Shown here one piece after another: positions 50,499 to 59,837 of a DNA stretch of 64,000 nucleotides (positions within the stretch are counted from its first letter, which is position 1; every line of letters begins with the position of its first letter). The notes beneath the pieces are model-generated. The model was not told the origin of the DNA. It saw only the letters and a program-made list of their open reading frames with translations, and did no database searches. The stretch is from Sphaerulina vaccinii. Lineage: Eukaryota > Ascomycota > Dothideomycetes > Mycosphaerellales > Mycosphaerellaceae. The DNA lies in NCBI GenBank assembly GCA_022570795.1, contig JAKUDP010000014.1, positions 248,001 to 312,000 on the forward strand, given 5' to 3'. The translations under genes were made by a program, and so were the position numbers.

Positions 50499-52824
50499 TG
50501 TGAAGGACAAAAGGCTATAGTCGTGCCATGGTATCGGAAAGGAGAGAACATTTTGTACCCGTGCAGCGTACAGAAGCCCAAGGGATAGCAGGTAGACACT
50601 TGTGATCAATGCAGCCACCTGGCACCGGTCGCTCCAGGAACCACGCTTCCAGGAGAATGAATATGGTTCCATGGCTTGTTATGATAGGTCAAAAATGGTG
50701 CCAGAGGAATGTGGGTGATCCTTTGGTGCTCGAGAGCGCATCTTCGAGAGCTTGAAATGCATCGTGCTTGAGCTTAATCCAATCAGCCTTTTCAATAATG
50801 GCGCAAGTGGTCTGCAGATATGGTGGAGATGTGGTTACGCAGCCTTTGAGCGTGCTCACAAGGAGAGAAGACGCGATGCCTGGTCCCCGCTCGGCAATGC
50901 GGTCATGGTTCCATCGATTCGAGGGATGGCGGAGAATATTCTCCTTCTGCCACGCGACATGAATCCACAGGATGCAGTACTTGCCACGCTGTCGATGAGA
51001 GATTCGAGAGCTGCGATGTTTGCGGCGTGCAGCAATGGCTGACGCCAAAGAGAGGGGCTTGAGCGCTAGCGTGTGACACGGGCGCACTCCTTGCGAACGC
51101 GGAAGTGAGAGGTGGCAGAGGACGAGCTTGAGATCGTAAGAGCAGGACAATAATATGGCATGTGGTCGATGTGTTGGGAGAAAGGGAAGTGGTGGGAAAG
51201 CAAGATCGAGGGAAGTGAAGCGAACTTTTGCGCGCCTTCCGTCTCGGCATGAAAGGTCACAACATTTTCTTCCACGTTCGTACGGCTACGCGCAGCGCTG
51301 GTGACACTGGCAGTTGAACACGAGGTCGGACAAGTTGCTTCTCAGCGGTAGCGAGATCAAATGGCACATTTCCATCTGGATCTGTGCGATGCCGTTCTTC
51401 ACATCAATTGCCTCACCTGCTGGCTTCGCGCTGGACCCATAGAGACAGAGATGTCATCCTCGGAACGGGAGCACTGGAGCACTGCGTGAAGGACCAAGTC
51501 AAGAACTCTCCTCTCAAGCTTCTGCTGAGACTGCTATGCAGGAGGAGTTCCACCGATGCCATTCGAACATGACCATCGTGAGGCTTGAGCCGTATTCAAA
51601 GACACTCTAGACTGGCCTGGGTGAATGCGCCTCCTTTGCCTTTCTGAGTCTACTGATCCGACTGTCTGTAGAGGCCCTCGTGCATGTCTCGGAGTCCTAA
51701 GGAGTGGAGTTCTGAGGGTTCAAAAACTGTTGATCACGTCGGATCAGCCTGGTGTATCACAGTGAATGCCGCGCGATCTCTGGAAGAAGAGGGTGACACT
51801 TGCTGCCAGCTCAAGGCCCTAGGAGAATGTGTTGTGAAGAGGGTACGAGACGTTACGTACAGATGACTAGTTCCAACACATCTGCAGCACACTTGGCTGG
51901 ATCAAGCTTTGAGATGCTCCATCGTGCGATCCATGGCCTTCCTGATACTTTCCGATGGCTGCTCGGAGCCCTCGTGGAATCCTTCACGACCTGAAGAGAT
52001 GCTCCCTCACACGATTTTACCAACATTGGACATCCCATATCGTAAGCCATACATTAAGGTTAAGCAGTCGAAAGCTTGGGTGAGCTTGGTGAGCTTGAAT
52101 CGAGATGCCGTTTCTGCCGAAAGACGAATCGTGCTCAGCACGTGGGTGGCCGCCGCACCTCCCTTCCTCCTTCCTCCTCCTCCTTCAAGACTCGCACTTC
52201 ACGCACACACGCACACACAATAACATCTCTGCCTTGACGCAATCTTCCTCCGCTGAGCTGCACTGGCGCTTTGGTAGCTCAGTCTCTCGCTGACCACGAA
52301 AGCATCTTCACATTGTGCGGTATTCGACTACGGGTCCTCGTTTGTTGTACTCCCCAAACATGTATAGAGTACTTGCTAATGCACGCGAAGGATCTCTTGA
52401 ATCCACCTTCACGCAAGTGAAGGATTCCCACGGCCTGCCCGCCCTTTGCTTTACGTAGATCGTTTGGTCAGGACGCATGGCTGTTGGACAATGGCATGTG
52501 TGCCGGATCATCGCAGACTGTTTTGAGGCTGAACAGCGATACCATACCACCAACATCCGCGCACGACGATCTATAGACACTAATGTTGAATTCAGTCACG
52601 TCCAACACATCGAAAAATGCCTCATCTACAGCAGCAGCATGCTCAGCCTGAGCATAAAAATCCAGCAAGTGGCCTGTCCTATCGTCAATACAGCACTTCT
52701 CCAAAACCGGTACGACCTGTCACATCAATGAAACGGAGCTTCAAGTGGACACCAGGCACAGTTACCATATTCGCCGCAGCATTCCTAGCAACCGACTACT
52801 TCTTCTACAAGCAAGAGTTCAAAT
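50499..52824. other. 2.3 kb gap with no conserved gene
   Basis: Frames at 50689-51250 and 51800-52223 are opposed and show no domain. It contains one hairpin (52399-52426). The left part is the GtaA promoter, the right part the leader of the secreted gene at 52825. Confidence 0.45.
52399..52426. repeat. Inverted repeat (hairpin)
   Basis: GAATCCACCTTCAC and GTGAAGGATTC pair around a GCAA loop (seven-base perfect inner stem, outer stem continued with a bulge). Non-coding; could be a terminator-like or protein-binding element. Confidence 0.55.
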
Positions 52825-53838
52825 ATGTTAACTCTCTCGTCTGGATCCATCTGCTGGGCAGCCGTGGTGACGCTACTGGTCAGCCAAGTCAGCGCCAATG
52901 AGGTGAGCCAGCCCCCGTTTTTGATGTCTCCCTGTGCTCAAGCCTGCCAAGGCAACAAGCCCAGGGACAGACCAGTATCAAGATACACTGCCATGATCAG
53001 AAACATGTACTGACATTCTTCTTGCAGGCCATCATTACCTCAGGAACTCCGGAAGGATATCATGACGTGTCTCTCAACATCTCGAACATCGGCCTTATGC
53101 CAGGACTCGTCTCTTGGGGTGATTTGGCTTACACGAGCCTCGACAAGCCGTGGTTCTCCACCTATGGTGGCGATATGGATATGGCTACATGGGAGATGCT
53201 GGCAGTACTGGTAAGTGATAGATTCGAGGCATGACCCGGTTCCCACGTCTCACCGAACCTGGGCTTGCCATGCCACCGAGCTCAGTGATAGACTGGCTTA
53301 GACACATTCCCGTTCTTTCAGAGACACTTGCTTACCTTCTATCCTAATATTTCAGGACGTTGCGTCTGGTACCCTATGCGAGTACACCGATGGCTGCATG
53401 GGCAATATCGCCTCACACTACCAGGCTCTGTGTGACCTAGAATCACAAGTACCACAAGAGATCGTCAAGAGATACCGATACATCTACAAGTGGATCAATT
53501 CGGGCTGGAAGACCAGCAAGAAGCACTCCATCACAGCCGCAGCATTAGGAGCACTTTCCAGTGTGGTCGGTGGGTCAACAGACGCGATAATCAAGCTCAC
53601 TAGATCAGCGATCTGCGCAAAGGATAGCAAAAGCAATCAAGCATGCATCAGCTGGGCAGGAGGCGTACAGGCTATCAAACGAGGCATAGCTCTGGACATC
53701 ATCAGTAGTGCTCAGGACGCATTTGGTCAAAACGCTGTCAGTGGAGAGGAGTATGCGGCTGTCTTTGATACCTCGACCAAGAGGAAGAGAAGTGGTGATG
53801 ATGTGTGCATCAGCAACAGGCCTAATGGCTGTACTTGA
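52825..53838 (+). CDS. Secreted protein of unknown family (3 exons)
   Basis: Exons 52825-52902, 53028-53210 and 53356-53838 are all phase 0 and join to 247 aa. The first exon is a textbook signal peptide (MLTLSSGSICWAAVVTLLVSQVSA). The mature part starts AIITSGTPEGYHDVSLNISNIG, has WSWGDLAYTSLDKPW-type aromatic-rich sequence and, in exon 3, five pairs-worth of cysteines in loosely spaced positions (GTLCEYTDGCMG, ALCDLE, SAICAKD, ACISWAGG, DVCISNRPNGCT). Exon 3 ends in a basic KRKRSG stretch. No catalytic motif recognised. A longer frame (52617-52901) with its own TM helix overlaps exon 1 in another frame, so an alternative first exon cannot be excluded. Extracellular role unknown. Confidence 0.72.
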
Positions 53839-54770
53839 GAAGTTCTCACAAGGTCGCCAGCTCATCAACTGAGCTCCGACCATGCCATTGAGGAGACGAC
53901 CGTACCAGTGTCAAACAACTGATCGCATTCTGGAGATACTTGCTAAATTGATGGAGTTGGGAGTTGAGATATGGGTAGTCGCTAATGCCTAAGGTTTACA
54001 ACATAAGACAAATGCTCCTCAAGACTTCGCCTGATCTCCGAAATGAAAGCCGCATTTGCCGCCTATTGCGTAAGTCTTGTTCAGGGCAATGGCTACGAAC
54101 AGGCGGACTAGGGGCACCCAAAAAGAGCGGTCGTGTAGGGCTCAGTTGGTGGTGTGCAGATGATGTATGCCAGGTGCATGTTCCAAGCTGTGCCTTCTCC
54201 TTTGGACACTTGCCGCAACGTGTTACTCACGAGGAAGAGAGCCGCAGGATAAAGACATCGTGAGTCTTATTAACCTTCACCATGCCCAGCAGATCGACTA
54301 GAAGCTAACCGTATACGGCGACGCCACCACAATGGCAGACGTATGTGTTCGACTTCCCACCTCTTCACACCGTCAACCTCAACGTCCTTACAACTGTACT
54401 GGTCTGATTTGACGGCGAACAGAAGTGTTCGTGTTCTTTGCGCAAGTCCTGGCCAAGGCTCGCGCATGATGCTCCAGACGTTGAGACCTTGACATCTCGT
54501 CGTTCTCCGCGTCGCCCAGCATAGACAAGACTTCCGAAGGTCAGCCAAGATGAGAATGACCCTTTAAAACATCTTGGTATCACCTTTGCCTTATACGAAG
54601 GCCAAGCGTGTACAAGTTGTACGCCTGCCTCCACTGTCGTCAGACGCCAACACTTGAGCCGACGGCAAAACAGTAAGTCGATGTTGCGACATATATCTCT
54701 TTACATCTTGAGCATCGATCGACATCGAATGCTCCAAGGACTTCACAATCCGCTTAAGGCATTATCAAAG
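53839..54770. other. Intergenic region
   Basis: About 930 bp upstream of the Vgb-like gene. Frames here are short and show no domain. Nothing else seen. Confidence 0.4.
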
Positions 54771-56032
54771 ATGTTGCGGGCCACTCTTCTTGCGATCTCA
54801 CTCCTTGCGGGCCTAGTGTCCAGCAAGCCACTCCCAGAATATGAAGAGACTGTCAACAGATTGAAGGCTCGACAGTCCGCGGCGCCTCCAGACGGCCGTC
54901 AAGAAGGCGACTTCACCTTCTACCAGATGCCGACGAAGCTCTCTGGTATATGCGATCTTTGCCTCGGACCAGATGGCGCCCTCTGGGGTGCTCAATTCCT
55001 GGTCAACCAGATCATGCGCTTGGATCCTGAAACGGGAGAGATCGAGGAGTTTCCAATTCCGTTCTCGCCTGGTATCGGCAATATCACCATTCCTGGACTG
55101 AATGGAGCATTTGGTGGCCTCATCCAAGATCGACTTGCCCTTGGTTGTGCGATTCGTCCTGGTGCCGATGGCAAGATGTATGTCATGCAGTCCAGGAGGA
55201 GATAAAGAATGTCTTGCTGACCTGAATCGCAGCTACAACACAAATGGCCTGCGGAACCAGCTTGTGCAATTCGATCGACAATTCCGTCTCTTTCAAGCAC
55301 CAGTGAACCCTCTCGGCAATCTCTTTGCTTTCAACGATATCTTCACAGACGACAACGGCATGTGGTTGACCCAGACCACGGGTAACGTCCTGCAGTACTT
55401 CGACTATGCTGCGCAAGACTTCACCATCACTGTGCCAATTCCGACGCCACTAGCTTTGCCACTCGGAGTGTTCGTCACCTCCGATGGCGGCGTCTATGGT
55501 TGCGAAGTGCTCGGCAATAAGATCTTCGAATACAAGCGAGACACCGGTGAGGTTGTGGAGTACCCACTACCAATTCCACTCACTGCTCCTGCTGTCAATC
55601 GTGCTGAACGCGATGGCTGGATGTACTTCTCAGGTTTGATTGGCAACAGCCTTGGCCGCATCAACCTGCAAACCAAAGAGATCGAGCTGTTTCCGACTGG
55701 AGAACCTGCAGCTTTTGGCTCGGTCACTGCGGGTCCATCTGCTGATGGCGATGTTTGGATGAGCTTCTTCACAACGACGAATGGTCTGCTGCGATTCAGT
55801 GGAGATCACAATTGAGCGTTTCCCAAATTTGTTCAACCAGGCTTCCGGACCTTTCAGTTTGCTGCAGCCACTTGGAAACATACCAGTTCTGGGTCCGAAC
55901 TTGCAGAACATCCCACCATATCTTGATATCTCTGTGGAGTATGGGCCGGGCGAAGCAATGTGGTTCGCGAGCTTCACAAGAAATGCAGTGGGTAGGCTGC
56001 AATTGGGTCCAGGAGGGAGGAGGAAATCTTGA
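54771..56032 (+). pseudogene. Secreted Vgb (streptogramin lyase)-like beta-propeller with a late frameshift
   Basis: Exon 1 (54771-55189) starts with a signal peptide (MLRATLLAISLLAGLVSSKP). A 43-nt GT-AG intron (55190-55232) with a CTGAC branch restores the frame. The body has propeller blades of the virginiamycin-B-lyase/SMP-30 type: CLGPDGALWGAQFLVNQIMR-LDPETGEIEEFPIP, DDNGMWLTQTTGNVLQYFDY, TSDGGVYGCEVLGNKIFEYK-RDTGEVVEYPLPIP, DGWMYFSGLIGNSLGRINLQ and GPSADGDVWMSFFTTTNGLLRF. Right there (about 55798) the frame ends at a stop (55813-55815), while the last blade continues in another frame (VEITIERFPNLFNQ ... GPGEAMWFASFTRNAVGRLQLGPGG) to 56032. So one indel separates the last ~75 residues. 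It could be an assembly error. Lyase or lactonase activity is only inferred. Confidence 0.78.
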
Positions 56033-56677
56033 CAGCCATGCGTTGTTGATTCTGTGTGTGAACGAGTTTATGTACGAACACAACTATGTGAGCACGTTGC
56101 ACCCAGGTCCTGGTGGGATGTCGAAATGTCTTGGGCTCCCTTTGCTGGAAGCCTGATAAAGTGCCATCCAACCCAAACGGCCCCGTCGATCCTGCTTCTG
56201 TTGGCCGTTCACCCCGAAAATATCGTTGTTGTTGTTCATCAAAATGCGTCGCGTGGACTGCACATATTTTAGCAACCCTGGTGCCTGAGGCACTACGTAT
56301 CCCAGTCTTTTCTCCCACGCCCCAAGCATTCGCAATTTCTTACCACTCTCTCCATCCTCATTTTCTCATCACAGTCCACCAACACATACATACGTGCTTC
56401 TCCGCTGTCACGTTCCATCACCAAATGCAACGTCGCGCGAGTCGTGGGCGCAGTATTTTTGGTCCTGTCAGAGCTCTACAATGCTTGACACAGCCACAAT
56501 GCGGCAGCCTGGACCTTGTATTCAGGCACCGACTTTCGAGTCTCGACCAAACAAGACAAGGACTCCAAGCCTTGTCTATACCACCACTTCCTTGGAACCC
56601 AGCACGTACAAGACTACTGACACATCATTATTCGCGCCGTAGACGCGCAGAGAACTTGGCCACACTCCACGCTCGCT
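56033..56677. other. Intergenic region
   Basis: Leader and promoter of the F-box gene; an open frame from 56113 overlaps it in another frame and shows no domain. Confidence 0.4.
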
Positions 56678-57940
56678 ATGTCTATTCAGTACATCTCAGA
56701 ATGCTCGGCTCAAGCAGTCAAATATGTCGCGCAGTTACTCCGTGGCATCCAAATCGCGCGTCTCAATAGCCAGATCGCGAGCAGTGGAGGCGCGTCATTG
56801 ATGTGTTTGCCAGATGACATCTTGCTTATGATTCTGGATATGACGGAGCAGGACGATGGGAGCTGTATGAACGACTTCAAGCATCTTACGATGTGTAACA
56901 AACGATTGCGATCTCTCGCGTGGCCCTTTCTATTCCAACAGATTCATCTTGGACCTAGCTGGAGTCCAGAGCGCATGGTGAGCTCTCTGAAGCTGCTACA
57001 GCATACTGAAGAAGCACTCCGAGCTGCACGAAAACTACATTTGGATCTCTGGCCCGGACCGACACAGACGGTGGCTTCCGAGATACTCGAAGAACTAGGC
57101 TCTCTTCTTGTGGACTGTATGTCAAGAACGGATAGACTCGACACATTGTCACTCTCTACGACATTAGCGTGCAGCGATGCATTACGAACAGCTTTCGATA
57201 ATGCCAACGTGGAGTTTCCGCAAGTCCGAGAACTCACGGCGGGATACCATCTGGACTGGCTGATACAGTACTGTCCAAACTTGGAGACCCTTTCATCAGA
57301 CGACTGGCTAGCGGATTGCGGAAACGACGATGAGGAACCTGGTTTTATCGAAGCTGCAGGTGACTTGCGTGGACTGCGAAGCTTCTCTTTTAACACGCAC
57401 TGGGACGCAGCCCTGATTGAAGAAGTGCATCGAACGATACCTCAATTGCGAAGCCTAGGCATACGAGGTCGAATTGGCCGAACTCTAGAGGAGATGCTGC
57501 TCGCGACGAGGAAGTTCCGAAACCTTCGGACGTTAGCATTACCTGATGCTGGCATGCTCTCAGGGCTAGATCTGTCGAAGTGTGATCCTGATCATTCGTA
57601 CGACATCTCATCTGCGCAGATCGTGGCCGCGACAACAGTCTTCACCACATTGCCACGACTCGAAGAAGTGCAACTTGGTCGCTGTTTTCGAGCTTGGACG
57701 ACGCGCGATACACACCATTCCGACCGAGTGAGCATTCAGTGGGAGGCAATGGTGGGCGTCAAAGGTCAAACATGGTCGCGCCACACACAATCGCACTGCC
57801 ATGCTGAACTGGGTCACATACATCTTGGGCAGGAAGATATGCGCAGTCTGCATCGTATAGACGACGATCTTGCATCTATGCTATCAGGCATGGATGATTC
57901 TGCTTCTATCTTTTCGAGAACAGACACTTTGGCTTTCTGA
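56678..57940 (+). CDS. F-box protein, likely with LRR-like C-terminal part
   Basis: Single exon, 420 aa. The F-box lies at about 43-90: LMCLPDDILLMILDMTEQDD ... FKHLTMCNKRLRSLAWPFLFQQIHL, the Skp1-binding helix pattern with LP at its start. The remainder has leucine-spaced repeats (RLDTLSLSTTL, VRELTAGYHLDWLIQYCPNL, LRGLRSFSFN, LRSLGIRGRI, FRNLRTLALPDAG, LEEVQLGRCF) as in LRR-type substrate receptors of SCF ubiquitin ligases. The very end (DDDLASMLSGMDDSASIF) is acidic and disordered. Substrate unknown. An alternative upstream start is not needed. Confidence 0.85.
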   Translation: MSIQYISECSAQAVKYVAQLLRGIQIARLNSQIASSGGASLMCLPDDILLMILDMTEQDDGSCMNDFKHLTMCNKRLRSLAWPFLFQQIHLGPSWSPERMVSSLKLLQHTEEALRAARKLHLDLWPGPTQTVASEILEELGSLLVDCMSRTDRLDTLSLSTTLACSDALRTAFDNANVEFPQVRELTAGYHLDWLIQYCPNLETLSSDDWLADCGNDDEEPGFIEAAGDLRGLRSFSFNTHWDAALIEEVHRTIPQLRSLGIRGRIGRTLEEMLLATRKFRNLRTLALPDAGMLSGLDLSKCDPDHSYDISSAQIVAATTVFTTLPRLEEVQLGRCFRAWTTRDTHHSDRVSIQWEAMVGVKGQTWSRHTQSHCHAELGHIHLGQEDMRSLHRIDDDLASMLSGMDDSASIFSRTDTLAF

Positions 57941-58077
57941 GAAGCCAATGGAAAGCATTATATTTCTGAACCTGATACATCATCAAAAGAGTCATGACAT
58001 ACACTTCCTAAAGAACAGTATCCTTGACCTCGTCTCATCACACAGCCAATCTTTGTCTCCACAACTCACTGCCCTAC

Positions 58078-58940
58078 CTACTGGAAGCTAGCAGGCAACA
58101 AAGCCGCCTCTCCAGGTATGATAGTGCCATTTTCAATCGCGCCACCATGTTCCTGTCCAAGCATACCATAAACAGGATAATACTTCTGCAACCAAGGTAT
58201 GATAGTCTCTGCTCCAGGAGTATTACGCCAATCTCTCATCAGATCGCAAACGATACTAAACAAACTGACGATCTGCACACCAGCTTTGGCCATACGATCA
58301 TTAGAGACGTCTCGGATCAGTTCTGTGGTCGTGCCCGAGGCTTCGATGTTCGCCCAGACGGAATAACCTTCTGAGCGGAGTGAGAGCGCGAGGAAAGTCG
58401 TGCAGACGTCTGTTACTATGCCGCCGACTATGATCTGGGATTTTCCAGTGGCCTAAGGAGAAGAGGTGTCAGTCCGTGTGGTTGACACATCAAAAGTGTA
58501 GCTCGGGACTAACCTTGATCGCCTCTCTAAACTCCTCATTGTCCCAAGCATTAACCTCTCCTTGACGCTGAACAAGAGGCACGAGTGTACGATTGGGATA
58601 CATCTCAAGAATAGCCTTCGGAAGTGGTCCATTTGGACCATTCTGCGCTGAGGTAGTCATGATGACTGGCAGTTCTGGAAAGATCTGGCCGATCGCAGCG
58701 TGGGCCATCATGGAGTTGTAGTAGAGCGTTGGGTCGAAGTCGCGGGCTAGAGTGTAGAGGCCGACTTGGAGATCGAGGATGAGAAGGAGGGCGTCGGATT
58801 TGTTGAGGCGCTCGAACGGTACAGCTATAATTTGTTAGGATGGCTTTGGGAAAATTTGTATGAGCGGAATGCATACAGTCTGCTGTTGCAATTGGCAGGA
58901 GGGTGGCAAGCGCCAGGAGTGAAGAGATCGTGACCTTCAT
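58078..58940 (-). CDS. Secreted isochorismatase-fold (YcaC-like) hydrolase (3 exons)
   Basis: Exons 58940-58877, 58824-58514 and 58452-58078 give 249 aa across GT-AG introns of 52 and 61 bp. The first exon encodes a signal peptide (MKVTISSLLALATLLPIATA). The catalytic-domain strand SDALLLILDLQVGLY carries the nucleophile-activating Asp, TTSAQNGPNGPLP follows, and IIVGGIVTDVCTTFLALSLR supplies the Cys of the isochorismatase-like triad; the usual Lys is not obvious in the GPNGPLP loop. Late VSLFSIVCDLMRDWRN is YcaC-like. Secreted isochorismatases are known to interfere with host salicylate production in some plant pathogens; that role here is inference. Converges on the F-box gene, 137 bp apart. 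Confidence 0.87.
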
Positions 58941-59837
58941 TGTGATATGTTAGAAGTGAGTTTGCTGGATTGCGGGAGGCCGAGTACTTTGGTTGTACTC
59001 TCCTACTTTGTGGCTTCTTCAGAGATTCTTATATGCGCAATCGCAAGAAGTGCTCATGTCGTGCGGCTCTCCGACCCGATGCCTTTCCAACACGCTTGCA
59101 TAGCAATGTTGCATCTGTGGACCATAGCGACGACACTTCACTGGTGGAATTTGAGCAACAGCCATAGCCGAGCCAGATTCGGTAGACTTGGTCGATGTCA
59201 GAGCTGTAAGAAAGTGCATTGCAGAGCATTGCATAAGAGCTTTGAAATGTATCCGGCATACGATGTGTAGCACAGCAGGATGTGGGCGCTGCTGATGCGA
59301 AGTTGACCAAAGTCTTTCATCTGCTAGTCGATCAAATCAGGTCCACGCTTGCGCAAAAGCAGTAAATTAGTCGCTTTGTAGTCATCCTTCGATACGTTCA
59401 GCTGCGGCTCCACAGCTCGGTGTATTGTTCGGGCGTTCCTATACCGCTGCATCAGCAATCAGTAAGCGGCATATTGCCAAGACATATCGGCCAGGGTAGC
59501 TTAGCAGATACGAAGTGTACGGCATGCCAAACTCGAGGCATGGCTTGAAGGATGCCGAGATGGTTAGGAGCAAGGCGAGGCTAGCGATCTGTTTGCACTT
59601 GCTCTTGGCCGTAAGACTCGTGTTCGTAGACGAGTCTGGCTCTTTGTTCCCATGCACCTATGGGCGAGCCGTGCTAGGCTGACATCTGTTGTCGCAGTCA
59701 GCAAAGAGTAATGTGAATTGCGACAAGAAGAGATTGCTCCAGTATCTTGTTGCTAGAATCATTCTAAGATCAGCCAAATAACGCTCCCGATGTATGTTTC
59801 ATTCTGCGCCCATCGAGTACCTTGCTTTTCTCTGTGA
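58941..59837. other. Intergenic region
   Basis: About 900 bp. A 72-codon minus-strand frame (59439-59657) with hydrophobic stretches has no support beyond being open. Nothing else recognised. Confidence 0.4.

Noticed and set aside
50689..51250. Opposed open frames upstream of gtaA
   Set aside because: No domain, no consistent start, and probably promoter sequence.
52262..52340. tRNA-like A box (GGTAGCTCAGT)
   Set aside because: No B box at the right distance and the acceptor ends do not pair.
59439..59657. 72-aa hydrophobic minus-strand frame
   Set aside because: Short, no signal of coding beyond being open.
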